This document shows positions 36,827-46,250 of a stretch of 64,000 nt of DNA, piece by piece. The DNA comes from CAYPPG01 sp964412555 (GTDB taxonomy: Bacteria; Hinthialibacterota; Hinthialibacteria; Hinthialibacterales; Hinthialibacteraceae). The DNA lies in assembly GCA_964412555.1 (NCBI GenBank), contig CAYPPG010000001.1:1-64000 (forward strand), written 5' to 3'. Both the position numbers and the translations under genes were made by a program. Under the pieces are notes generated by a model. That model did no database searches. It was not told the DNA's origin and saw only the letters and a program-made list of their open reading frames with translations. The number at the start of each line of letters is the position of its first letter. Position 1 is the stretch's first letter.

Positions 36827-36945
36827 GTATAATACCCGCTCATTTCTGTTGCATCTTTTTAACACAGAGCATCTATATAATATAGAAAAAAGGCGACAGA
36901 TGAAATCACCCATCGCCTTCAGTATAATCGAATTCTTCAATCAGA

Positions 36946-38706
36946 TTAATACAATGTCCAATCCGAAACATCCACATCGGGTGGCAACGGACCGTCAAGG
37001 AGTTGGAGAGTTCCCCATCCTCTTTCGTCGTTCCAGGAATCCATTCGTCCGCCGGTATCGGCGTTCAAGTGCCACCAGGCCCATTTGCCGGAACGTGTGC
37101 CGGTGTTGCTGGCATCATTGACAGCAACGTCGAAACCAACGACTTCAATATCCAAGGGATCCAAGCACATCGCCTTATCGACGGAATATTCAACGACGAA
37201 ACCACTGTCTTCCGCTAAATGTTCCCCTTTCGATTTGGCTCCGAAGTTCCAATAGAGACCGTCTTCGCTGTAGTGTTGCAACGGCCCCATTTCGATCGGG
37301 GTGGGCGGATTGTTCCCGGCGGAAAATGCACCGTCACCGCGAACTGTGGCCTGGAATCCAAATTCATTCCCGTCTTTCGGATTTGACTGGCTAAGATCAC
37401 CATCGACGTACAGCTCGACCGAGTCATATTCCCACACATTTGCCGTGTTGCCATAGGATTCGTAATCCAACAGCGGATCAACCATATCCAAGCCGACATA
37501 AATGTAATCGTCGTTATGGAACACATAAACGGTTAGATTCGATTCCTCATTCGTGAAGGAAGGACCGTTGATGAGCACGCCCGGCGCAGTGACATTTTTG
37601 CGGTCGAAGTTGAAGACATATGAATCGGCCCATTCATCTTCCTCGATCACACCGTCGAGCGTGATGGATTTATCGAGTTTCGGGGCCATCGCTTCACTGG
37701 CTCCCTCAATATCCAATCCACTATCACCGGTAATCCCGAACACGGTCCCATTGGCATCTTCGAAAGAACCGGAAATCAGAACACCTTCTTTCGCGCTGGA
37801 AGCCGGTCGCAGATCGTAGGACAACGTTTCCGACCCGGAAATCCCAGTCAAATTCCAGGTTATGACGCTTCCATCCAGAGTTCCACTGTCTGAAATATTG
37901 GTTATTTCCCAACCAGTCGGAAGAGTTTCCTTGACAGTCAAGTCTGCTGATTCTCCTTCTTCCACAGAAATTTCGATTTGCACTCCGGGAATTATGACGC
38001 CTGGGGCGAAAGATTCTTTAGGAAGATCCCTGCTTGCCATAATTGCCACAGGTATCTCTGTAATGGAAACATTCGAGAACTGCGCTACTGCAATATGAGT
38101 GGTGTCATGTGCAGTTACCGCAAATCCGATAGCAACAGGATCTTCTAAATCAAGCGTATGACTTCCAACCGTCCGGTAAGATCCATCCTGCTGTTTTCTC
38201 ATCAGCGTTACGGTATCCAGCATCCGTACCATTCGCAAAGTATCTGTTTCCACACCACTTTTGACTTGTTCACCGGCATTGTTGGTTTCACCCCCCGTGT
38301 CCTCGCGCCATTGTAAATCGGCAGCCAAATCCCTTCGAAGAAGTCCCAATATATTGGCTGCACCTGCATCATCAGCAGGTAAAGCACGAATCATCGGTCC
38401 CATTTTCTTCCAATCATTGCCGGTATCCGGCGCACCTGCCGGTTCGATTTGATCGCCCCATGCAAGGTCGCATTCGATGATGAACGATCCCGATATCTCT
38501 TGCCAAATAAAATACATACCATCGGCAGTCCCTTGAATGTCACTTCCTGACGCTTCGATGGTATAAACCCCGTTATCAAATGATGCCTGCCCCAACCATG
38601 CATCATCTCCAACACTGATTTCATCTGTAAAGATGCCCAATTGTGCGAAACTGAGAGGACTTACAAAAAGCACAACTCCAATGATGAATGATATTTTTTT
38701 TGCCAT
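36946..38706 (-). CDS. Secreted protein with C-terminal CBM9-like domain
   Basis: This 586-residue protein has a signal peptide (FIIGVVLFVSPLSFAQ). The N-terminal half has a DUF1349/LamG-like sandwich (FIWQEISGSFIIECDLAWGD, KKMGPMIRALPADDAG), then a short DUF11/NEW3-type beta domain (LTVKETLPTGWEITNISDSG). The C-terminal ~220 residues resemble the CBM9 family: SITLDGVIEEDEWADSYVFN, YVGLDMVDPLLDYE, NVWEYDSVELYVDGDLSQS and EVVGFDVAVNDAS. It probably binds carbohydrate outside the cell; no catalytic domain is visible. GAGGAAG precedes the ATG. Confidence 0.78.
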   Translation of the reverse strand: MAKKISFIIGVVLFVSPLSFAQLGIFTDEISVGDDAWLGQASFDNGVYTIEASGSDIQGTADGMYFIWQEISGSFIIECDLAWGDQIEPAGAPDTGNDWKKMGPMIRALPADDAGAANILGLLRRDLAADLQWREDTGGETNNAGEQVKSGVETDTLRMVRMLDTVTLMRKQQDGSYRTVGSHTLDLEDPVAIGFAVTAHDTTHIAVAQFSNVSITEIPVAIMASRDLPKESFAPGVIIPGVQIEISVEEGESADLTVKETLPTGWEITNISDSGTLDGSVITWNLTGISGSETLSYDLRPASSAKEGVLISGSFEDANGTVFGITGDSGLDIEGASEAMAPKLDKSITLDGVIEEDEWADSYVFNFDRKNVTAPGVLINGPSFTNEESNLTVYVFHNDDYIYVGLDMVDPLLDYESYGNTANVWEYDSVELYVDGDLSQSNPKDGNEFGFQATVRGDGAFSAGNNPPTPIEMGPLQHYSEDGLYWNFGAKSKGEHLAEDSGFVVEYSVDKAMCLDPLDIEVVGFDVAVNDASNTGTRSGKWAWWHLNADTGGRMDSWNDERGWGTLQLLDGPLPPDVDVSDWTLY

Positions 38707-39304
38707 ATCTTCCTCCTCGTTAAAATAAACTACCTAACAAAAATTTTTCTGTTAACCTGGTAACAATACTTCAATCTCGATATCTCTATAAACCACCTCC
38801 TTCTTGCTACGCCGAAAACTTAGTGCGAGAACTGAAAAAACCGACACCAAAATATAAAAAAAGAAAGTAAATGTCAAGCGGTTACATGAATTAATCCGAG
38901 TATTTTTTGATTAAGTTCACTCATATAGATGTCTATGTAAGTCGACTTGTGCACAAAAAACTTCTGTTTTTTTCCGGCGTACACGAAATCCGACGGAGAG
39001 ATACTTTTTACCATATGCAAGATTGTTATGGTGCTCGTGGAGGGATCGATATTCATATCGAAAACAAAACATTACTATCGGATTTTCTGGCTAGTTGTCA
39101 AGAATGAATCATCATGTTTCCATCCATGTTCTTTTCTAGTACCGGGCATGATACAATAAACAAAGGTCACTTTATGAAAAAGATGATATACAATGAATAT
39201 GCGGGAGATGGAAATCACGTCCCGTGGAATTCTGTAGTAGATTCCCAGAAGGATGTAGAAATTGTTCACTTTTCGTGTATGAACATTTGAAAGGCGCATA
39301 ACCA
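38707..39304. other. 598-base intergenic region between the CBM9-like gene and ppk1
   Basis: This divergent region holds the ribosome site and a candidate operator for the CBM9-like gene and the leader of ppk1. Short frames exist on both strands (38874-39056 minus, 38907-39107 plus), but they lack recognisable motifs and overlap each other. I do not call a gene here. Confidence 0.5.
38750..38765. promoter_or_regulatory. Possible operator of the CBM9-like gene
   Basis: TGTTAACCTGGTAACA is a 16-base near-palindrome (outer arms TGTTA/TAACA) 44 bases ahead of the start codon. It is like the sites of LacI- or GntR-type regulators. No regulator gene lies nearby. Confidence 0.3.
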
Positions 39305-41383
39305 ATGAAAAAAGCCAATCGCTCCGATTATTTCATTAATCGGGAGATCAGTTGGCTCGAATTTAACCGGCGGGTGTTGTATGAAGGACTCGATGCCAGA
39401 AATCCATTGTTAGAGCGGGTTAAGTTTACAGCCATTTTCAGCAACAATTTGGATGAATTTTTTATGAAACGGGTCGGCGGTCTCAAACGGCAAATCGCCG
39501 CCGGAGTCACGAAAAAAACCCCCGATGGGATGACACCCCGCCAACAGCTCGACCGAATACGGGAAATCGTGTTGGAATTGGTTGACCAACAACGCAATTG
39601 TCTGCTCAATGAAATAGTACCATCTTTGTCAAAACACGATATTGTCATCCTCAATTATTCCGATTTGAACAGCAGTCAAAAAAAACATGTGAACAATTAT
39701 TATAAAAAGTCGGTCTTCCCCATCCTAACTCCCCTGGGAACAGGTCCCGGACAACCGTTTCCTATCATCAGTAATCTGAGCCTTTCGCTGGCGATTCGGC
39801 TCCAGAGACCCAACTCAAAAACCTATGCCTATGCGCGGATCAAAATTCCTCCCAATCGGCCACGTTGGGTTGACACGGGAGTTCCCAATCAATTCGTTCC
39901 CCTCGAACAAGTCGTCGCAGCCAATCTGCCGATGTTGTTTCATGGAATGGAAGTCGTGGAAAGTTGCCCGTTTCGCGTCACCCGCAATGCGGATATCGAA
40001 CGCAACGAAGAAGAAGCGGAAGATTTGCTGGAACTGATCGAAGAAGAACTGCGCCACCGCAAATTTGCACCGGTGGTTCGATTGGAAATTTCGAAAGACG
40101 CCTCGAAACCGATTCAGAATTGGTTGGTCAGGGAATTGCAGATTTTGGAAGAAGATATCTACTATTTGAACGGCCCCTTGAACCTTCCGGATCTGATGGA
40201 TTTATCCTCACTCGATTTCCCTGAGTTGAAGGACAAACCTTGGAAACCCGTAACAAGTCCACTCCTGCGGACATTGGACGACAAAGACGCTCCACGAAGT
40301 TTCTTCAATCTGCTCCGCAGAACCGACATCTTGGTCCATCATCCCTACGATTCCTTTGCCACGAGCGTTCTACGCTTTTTACAAGAGGCGGCGGAAGATC
40401 CCAAAGTCCTTGCAATCAAGCAGACACTGTACCGAACCGCGGCGAATTCCCCTATCATCGAAGCCTTGGCGCGTGCCTCGGAAAACGGCAAGCAGGTCGC
40501 CGTATTGGTAGAAATCAAGGCCCGCTTCGATGAAGCCAACAATATTCAATGGGTACGAACGTTGGAACGAGCGGGTGTTCATGTCACTTATGGTTTTGCC
40601 GGACTGAAAACGCATACCAAAACATTACTCGTCATAAGAGAGGAACCGGATGGCATACGGCGGTATTATCATATCGGAACCGGGAACTATCATTCAAAAA
40701 CCGCCAATTTATACACGGACTTAGGTTTTCTGAGCTGCCGTCAGGATTTGGGCGAAGACTTGACGGATCTGTTCAACTTTCTGACCGGTCATTCCCAGCA
40801 AAGTTCCTATAAAAAACTGCTGGTAGCTCCCGTCAACATGAGAAGAAAATTTATGCGTTTGATTGACCGTGAAATCAAACAAAAAAAATCCGGACAAGAA
40901 GCGCATATTATGGCCAAAATGAATTCTCTGGAAGATCCGAAGATAATCGAAAAACTGTACGAGGCATCCAGTGCCGGTGTGCAAATTGATTTAATCGTTC
41001 GGGGAATTTGCTGCCTGCGGCCTCAGATTCCTGGTGTCAGTGAGAATATCCGCATCATTAGTATTGTCGGACGTTTTCTCGAACATTCGCGAATCTTTTA
41101 TTTTTATAATGGAGGAAATACAGAATACTATATAGGATCGGCGGATTGGATGCCCCGGAATTTGGATGCCCGGGTGGAAGCCATTACGCCGGTGGAAGAT
41201 CCCGACATACGAGATACTTTACACCAAATTTTCGAAATCATGCTCGCGGATAACCGCAAAGCGTGGGATTTGCAGAGTGACGGTTCCTATATTCAGCGCA
41301 AACCTGAAGGAAACGATAAAGAACGGGCAGCTCACGAGGTCCTTATGGAGAAAGCGTTGGCTCTAAGTCAGCTGAAAGTGTAA
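39305..41383 (+). CDS. ppk1: Polyphosphate kinase 1
   Basis: PPK1 makes inorganic polyphosphate from ATP, reversibly, at the membrane. The 692-residue protein has the N-terminal domain (REISWLEFNRRVLYEGLDAR, FSNNLDEFFMKRVGGLK). It has ATP-binding and catalytic C domains with VLAIKQTLYRTAANSPII, the autophosphorylated histidine H456 in YYHIGTGNYHSKTANLYTDL, and the second conserved region GICCLRPQIPGVSENI. The length is normal. The 3' end overlaps the 3' end of the convergent SGNH hydrolase gene by 41 bases. Confidence 0.95.
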   Translation: MKKANRSDYFINREISWLEFNRRVLYEGLDARNPLLERVKFTAIFSNNLDEFFMKRVGGLKRQIAAGVTKKTPDGMTPRQQLDRIREIVLELVDQQRNCLLNEIVPSLSKHDIVILNYSDLNSSQKKHVNNYYKKSVFPILTPLGTGPGQPFPIISNLSLSLAIRLQRPNSKTYAYARIKIPPNRPRWVDTGVPNQFVPLEQVVAANLPMLFHGMEVVESCPFRVTRNADIERNEEEAEDLLELIEEELRHRKFAPVVRLEISKDASKPIQNWLVRELQILEEDIYYLNGPLNLPDLMDLSSLDFPELKDKPWKPVTSPLLRTLDDKDAPRSFFNLLRRTDILVHHPYDSFATSVLRFLQEAAEDPKVLAIKQTLYRTAANSPIIEALARASENGKQVAVLVEIKARFDEANNIQWVRTLERAGVHVTYGFAGLKTHTKTLLVIREEPDGIRRYYHIGTGNYHSKTANLYTDLGFLSCRQDLGEDLTDLFNFLTGHSQQSSYKKLLVAPVNMRRKFMRLIDREIKQKKSGQEAHIMAKMNSLEDPKIIEKLYEASSAGVQIDLIVRGICCLRPQIPGVSENIRIISIVGRFLEHSRIFYFYNGGNTEYYIGSADWMPRNLDARVEAITPVEDPDIRDTLHQIFEIMLADNRKAWDLQSDGSYIQRKPEGNDKERAAHEVLMEKALALSQLKV

Positions 41384-42617
41384 GACGTCCTGCTACCGCT
41401 TCCGTCAATGCCATCCCCATTCTTTGATGCCCTTCCGCTGTGTAATGACATTCGTCTACAAATTCTTTGCGAAAGGCCTCTTCCGCCTCGACAGGAGATT
41501 CGATGCCCTTGACAATGGCTTCCCTCCCATCGACCAGCAGAACCGAGTGCTCTTCCGCCAGCCGGCGAATGATATCGTAATAGCGCCGCTCGCTTCGAAG
41601 CACCGCTTCTCCGAAGATCGAACCGGAAGGTTGATGATTTGCAAAATTCTCCCGCGCTTTGTCCATATCCCCCAGACGTTCATAACACAATCCAAGCAAG
41701 TAACGACTCATGGAATAAGCACGGTTAGGAACGGTATTAAAAGCTTCTTCGATCAATTCTATCGCCGCCGGTGAATCATTCAAATCATAGAGCAATTGAG
41801 CGCGCTCCACGATATCATACGCATTGGAATCTTGATAAATCAACAAGAAAACCGGAACGATTTCCTCTTCGCGGCAAATAGCCAGCATATTGATCAATTC
41901 TTTTTCAAACTGCCGTTCCGAAACACGAACAGGAATCACGTCGAGTCCGGATGGATTTTCTTTTAATTCTCGAAGTTTATATTCACCCACTTCGCAGAGC
42001 ATCCCGAAAAAGAGATTGCTCCACGACAAAACATCGAGTACTTTGCGCACGCGGGCAATACTCTTGAACGATTCCGACGAATCGGCCGGCCGGGAAGCAA
42101 TATAGCGGCGGTCATTGTATCCCGGCGCCAGCACGGCTATATCCGGCTTGTAATCGAGTACTTGTTCCAATCGTCCCCGGCATTGAACCGCCGAGTACCC
42201 GTGAGTTCCAGCATTGATCACTTCCGCATCGTGCCCCCGATCTCGTAATCCCTTCTCCAACACAGCGGAAAACGTCTCGTCATCTTCGACCCCGAAGCCA
42301 TAACTTCGGGAATCCCCGATTGTGACAATCCGTAAAGTATGGTCAGACATCGTGGGATACTCCCGCTCCCCCCGAAAACCGTCCGTATTCGTATGAATGT
42401 CTTCGCCGAATGCAGTACCGGTATAAGACGATTTCAGCCGCCACAACGTTTTTGTATCCCACCGGAACGCGCGAAAATTCGAATCCCGCTTCATCGCATA
42501 TTCGGCCCCGAAATAAATCTCGACGCCGATATACGCCAAGACCATCACAATGATAAAAAGTTTTTTTCGTTCTTTCGAATTCTGAGGCAAAAAAGCCATG
42601 CTCTCCTTCCAATTCAT
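41343..42617 (-). CDS. Membrane-anchored SGNH/GDSL-type hydrolase
   Basis: This protein of about 424 residues has an N-terminal membrane helix (KLFIIVMVLAYIGVEIYFGA). The SGNH core has the nucleophile in VTIGDSRSYGFGVEDDETF, block II in INAGTHGYSAVQ, the Asn in VLAPGYNDRR, and the late Asp/His in DECHYTAEGHQRMG. A helical TPR-like insert lies between (AIELIEEAFNTVPNRAYSMS). It may act on acyl groups of envelope glycans. The ATG overlaps the stop of the DUF1223-like gene (ATGA), so translation is coupled. Confidence 0.8.
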   Translation of the reverse strand: MNWKESMAFLPQNSKERKKLFIIVMVLAYIGVEIYFGAEYAMKRDSNFRAFRWDTKTLWRLKSSYTGTAFGEDIHTNTDGFRGEREYPTMSDHTLRIVTIGDSRSYGFGVEDDETFSAVLEKGLRDRGHDAEVINAGTHGYSAVQCRGRLEQVLDYKPDIAVLAPGYNDRRYIASRPADSSESFKSIARVRKVLDVLSWSNLFFGMLCEVGEYKLRELKENPSGLDVIPVRVSERQFEKELINMLAICREEEIVPVFLLIYQDSNAYDIVERAQLLYDLNDSPAAIELIEEAFNTVPNRAYSMSRYLLGLCYERLGDMDKARENFANHQPSGSIFGEAVLRSERRYYDIIRRLAEEHSVLLVDGREAIVKGIESPVEAEEAFRKEFVDECHYTAEGHQRMGMALTEAVAGRLTLSADLEPTLSP

Positions 42618-43456
42618 CACTCAGATCCAAGAAACAAAAGCAAATCCTTTACATCGACAATCTGACTTGCACTTAAATCCATCAACGCGTCGGAGCCATT
42701 CCATTTTGAGGCAAAGTAAAACACATCCTTCCAATTCAACAATCGATCGCCGGTGAAATCCTGCACAATGGGTGAACGATTATTCCCACTTCCGGATAAG
42801 ATAACTTCGAAAGAATCCTTATCCTGCACAAACCAAACCGCCTCGGCACCGAGTTCATATACATCACCCGCTACCTCGATATTCTTGACCGGCGCAACCA
42901 ATCCCCCTGGGGGGAAATCCATGGTATCGATAAAAGTAACAACATTGAATACACTCTCCGAAAGGTTTTGAGTCAAGACCAATACGATTTCGAGTTGGCG
43001 CTCCGTGGATTCGACAGTCATCGTTACAGAGGAAACCAACTGCCCGCATGAGTATCGCATCCATCCGGAAAAATCACCAAGTTCAGCGAGCCGGATAAAG
43101 TTTTCCACATTGTTACGATAGGTCGAAAAGAGAGCCGACGAACGCCCCCCTTCGACTTTGGAAATTCCGTTGAACACGACAGTAGGGAATGTGCGAATTT
43201 TATAGCGAATTGAACGGAAAACGGATTCCCGAATTTGCAAATCGTCCTCCAGATGGTGTACAAGAATCTGCAATCGCTCTGGGGGGTACTCTGCCTGCAA
43301 TTGAAGGATCGCTTCTTCCGCAGTTTTACAGTCTTTGTTTCCTTTGGTCGTAAACAGTTCAACTAAAACAGGACGGCATTCAAGCCGTCCTGCTGTTAAT
43401 AAACATATAAATAGTATCAGTAAAAACCGTGCAAGATTTTTGGCTGCATTTTTCAT
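42617..43456 (-). CDS. Exported DUF1223-like thioredoxin-fold protein with dockerin-like tail
   Basis: This 279-residue protein has a signal peptide (LARFLLILFICLLTAG). It then has RPVLVELFTTKGNKDCKTAE, matching the start of DUF1223 proteins, where the usual motif is QGCSSCPP. The first cysteine is replaced, so only one cysteine remains. The last ~55 residues (DFTGDRLLNWKDVFYFASKW, then DLSASQIVDVKDLLLFLGS) look like a degenerate dockerin. A palindrome (43369-43392) lies in the codons for the leader end and first strand. It sits in a three-gene minus-strand operon. Confidence 0.65.
   Translation of the reverse strand: MKNAAKNLARFLLILFICLLTAGRLECRPVLVELFTTKGNKDCKTAEEAILQLQAEYPPERLQILVHHLEDDLQIRESVFRSIRYKIRTFPTVVFNGISKVEGGRSSALFSTYRNNVENFIRLAELGDFSGWMRYSCGQLVSSVTMTVESTERQLEIVLVLTQNLSESVFNVVTFIDTMDFPPGGLVAPVKNIEVAGDVYELGAEAVWFVQDKDSFEVILSGSGNNRSPIVQDFTGDRLLNWKDVFYFASKWNGSDALMDLSASQIVDVKDLLLFLGSE
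43369..43392. repeat. Palindrome inside a signal-peptide-coding region
   Basis: CAGGACGGC and GCCGTCCTG are perfect 9-base arms around ATTCAA. They code for residues A22-V30 of the DUF1223-like protein on the minus strand (AGRLECRPV). The build matches the intergenic palindromes of this window. Confidence 0.75.
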
Positions 43457-43498
43457 ACGGCAGCCTCACCTCATTCTCCCTCGCTTCCTAGAAGCGCA

Positions 43499-45994
43499 TT
43501 ACGCGTAGGGATCATTTTTATCGGAATCTTCTTCCTTATCAAAATCGAATGACGAGGTCTCCCCGAATGTGTCGTCCATTGCTGATTCTTTCGGAGTCTC
43601 TTCACCTTCCAATGTGGATGATGTTGCCATCGAGGAAGAAGGAGCAGACCGCCGTCTCGAACCTCGCCCCTTCGGCATCACAAGGCGAAGCAAATAAAGA
43701 ATGACAAGAGCGAGAATCACAACCACCGGATAAAAGATATATGGGTTGGTTCGGACAAAAATACGCAAGTCCACCGTATCCGGACTGGGATCGACATTCC
43801 CCGCCGCATCGATGGCTCTCAATGCCACGATATATCCCCACGAGTAAAAGGAAAGCGCTCTTTCGACGGGCCATGTCGTTCCGGAATGCGTGAAAGATAT
43901 CCACTCTCCGTCACCGATGCGATATTCAAATTGATTGGGAGTGACGGTCCGCTCACCGCCGGGCAAGGGAGGATCATTGGCTTGTAAACTGATCAACGGA
44001 TACTTGTCACCGGCATACTCTTTTGTAAAAGCGGCATCGGTTTCCGGCGGCGTCCGATCCACAACCCATTTGTACGTCACTTGGGGAGTTTGATCACCGG
44101 ATGCATCCGTCCCCCATACCGTAAACTCGTGACGTCCTTCTTCCAACTGCGGCAATTCCACTCGTTCGGCATTCTGCAGTTCCGCCACATCTCCTCCATC
44201 CAATCGATAGGAGTATTGCAAATCCACCGGTTGCCCTTGATCGTCTGTGGCTTTCCAGCCGAAGGTCATGACATCCGCATTCGTATTGAGAGAAGGCGTC
44301 GCCGACAAAACCAACTCTAAATCAACCTGAATCGATACTTGGCATTCAGCCGGGGTGGGATCGACATTCCCGATGGAATCTCTCATCTTAACCCGTAGAG
44401 TATGGGTTCCATTGGAAAGATTGGAAAAAGTATGGGTAAGACCGGAATAGAAATCCGACCAAGGTTGATCATCCACCTGAACCGAATACATCAACTTACT
44501 GGCGGGATCGGTATTATCCTCACCGGTAAACTCGATCTCCACCGATCGAGTATTCAACTCTTGATTTTCCGGAGGTGCATTGGTGATCTGAGTATTGGGA
44601 GCGGATTTGAACGTGTTAAATTCGAAACTGGTTACCGGATTTTGAATATTTCCGGCAACATCCTGTGCACGAACTTTGAAATGATACTCTCCATCCGGCG
44701 GAGTTTTAATCGTCGCCGATGTCTCCGGCTGCACCACCGACCAGGGTTGATCACCATAAGAATAAGAATAGGTCAGGCGGTCCGTTGCGGAAATATTGTC
44801 TTCCCCTTGCCAGCGAAAGGTGACGGAACGTTCGATGATATCAGGTGATTTCGGTTGGACGATTTCCGACGTGGGGGGGATTTCATCTGTTCGCATATAC
44901 GTCAACCAACTTTCTTCTCCCTGCCCCGCGCTCCACACCACATGAAACACTTCGTCACTATGAGAAATCCGCGGCAGCGAACGGACATAATGAGGGGGAG
45001 ACAATTGTACCTCTCCCGCTTGTCCTTCGACGCGATAATTGATCGGGATTTGTTGATATGTTTGCCTTGGGATCCAGACACCATGGAGTTTTCCATCCAC
45101 AACGAGCGCATCGATCAACATTCCCGCATTGAAAAATCGTTGATCCTGAAAATAGGGATCCCAACTGCGCCCCTTATCCGTCGATTCATAGGTTCGAATC
45201 TCGGCGTTTTGATTCACCGTTAAATATAGATTCCCATTGTACGGACCATACACGGCAAAAATATGGGGAATTCGCTGTGCGAAAATTTCATGAATTTGAG
45301 TTTGGTTGGAGAACGAACTCACACGAGGATTGAAAAAGGATGCATAAAACGTCGAATGGACTTGTTTGCGCCGATCCACCAATTTATCTTCCACTCGTGT
45401 TTCATACAGCGACTCCACCGATTCAGGAGAATAATTCGGACGTTGCCCCATGGGAATATTCCCAAGCGTCTCTGCCAACGGCGTTTCCAACCAGGCGAGC
45501 ATCACCTGATCCTCCACCATCAGCATGCGAGGTGAAAAGGTATCGTTCTGGCTTTGTGTAATCCGTTTTGCTTCAGACCAACTTTTCCCCCCATCGCTAC
45601 TCTCTACAAAAAACAACTGAAATGCCGTAAACTGGCCGACTTGAACCAGCGCCGGCCAAACAATGACGAGTTTGGAATCCGCTTTGGCGATAGACGGGGC
45701 GCTGCACACCCGCAAATCGGGCGCAATATCCACCGCTTTGCTCCATGTCTTTCCTCGATCTTGCGAGGAAATGAACTTTATATTGCCCTGCCGATATACG
45801 ACAAATACATCGTCCCCTTCGACAATAACAGACGGCATGGAAATGCTTTCCACAACAGTCGTCCTGTCACGAATAAGATACTTTTCTTCACACCATCCCC
45901 GAACTTGTGCGCGAACCTGCGGAGCGGCAACGAAGAGTAAAACGAGAGTAAAAACACCCAAAATGGTTCCGGACCTACGATAAAAGCGCTTCAT
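43499..45994 (-). CDS. Exported BNR/sialidase-like and Ig-like repeat protein with C-terminal membrane anchor
   Basis: This 831-residue protein starts with a signal peptide ending near VRAQ. A six-bladed sialidase-like propeller follows, with Asp-box-type repeats (SSQDRGKTWSKAVDI, ESSDGGKSWSEAKRITQ, STDKGRSWDPYF). Four Ig-like/Y_Y_Y domains come next (FRWQGEDNISATDRLTYSYS, VEIEFTGEDNTDPASKLMYS, FGWKATDDQGQPVDLQYSYR, FEYRIGDGEWISFTHSG). A membrane helix (YPVVVILALVILYLLRLVM), a basic stop-transfer stretch and an acidic cytoplasmic tail end it. Catalytic arginines of sialidases were not located, so a binding or sensing role is equally possible. Confidence 0.75.
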   Translation of the reverse strand: MKRFYRRSGTILGVFTLVLLFVAAPQVRAQVRGWCEEKYLIRDRTTVVESISMPSVIVEGDDVFVVYRQGNIKFISSQDRGKTWSKAVDIAPDLRVCSAPSIAKADSKLVIVWPALVQVGQFTAFQLFFVESSDGGKSWSEAKRITQSQNDTFSPRMLMVEDQVMLAWLETPLAETLGNIPMGQRPNYSPESVESLYETRVEDKLVDRRKQVHSTFYASFFNPRVSSFSNQTQIHEIFAQRIPHIFAVYGPYNGNLYLTVNQNAEIRTYESTDKGRSWDPYFQDQRFFNAGMLIDALVVDGKLHGVWIPRQTYQQIPINYRVEGQAGEVQLSPPHYVRSLPRISHSDEVFHVVWSAGQGEESWLTYMRTDEIPPTSEIVQPKSPDIIERSVTFRWQGEDNISATDRLTYSYSYGDQPWSVVQPETSATIKTPPDGEYHFKVRAQDVAGNIQNPVTSFEFNTFKSAPNTQITNAPPENQELNTRSVEIEFTGEDNTDPASKLMYSVQVDDQPWSDFYSGLTHTFSNLSNGTHTLRVKMRDSIGNVDPTPAECQVSIQVDLELVLSATPSLNTNADVMTFGWKATDDQGQPVDLQYSYRLDGGDVAELQNAERVELPQLEEGRHEFTVWGTDASGDQTPQVTYKWVVDRTPPETDAAFTKEYAGDKYPLISLQANDPPLPGGERTVTPNQFEYRIGDGEWISFTHSGTTWPVERALSFYSWGYIVALRAIDAAGNVDPSPDTVDLRIFVRTNPYIFYPVVVILALVILYLLRLVMPKGRGSRRRSAPSSSMATSSTLEGEETPKESAMDDTFGETSSFDFDKEEDSDKNDPYA

Positions 45995-46250
45995 TCATGC
46001 TCTCCAATAAAAAAATGATCGATCACAGTTTTTATACCAGCCAACAGTGATCCTCATGATATTCCATAGCTTAGCCTTATACTCGTTTTTACCAAGATGA
46101 ATCGACTCACCTCTCATACAATCGAATCAAAACAGAAAACAAAGAATTCTGCAATATCTCTTTTATCCAAAAATAGATTCTTTCATTGAAATGAGAGAAA
46201 GCCGGAACGAGTGGCCTTTCTGCATACAATAGTACAAAATCAAAACAGTG

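Noticed and set aside
38874..39107. Overlapping small frames on both strands before ppk1
   Set aside because: They overlap each other, lack ribosome sites and show no motif.
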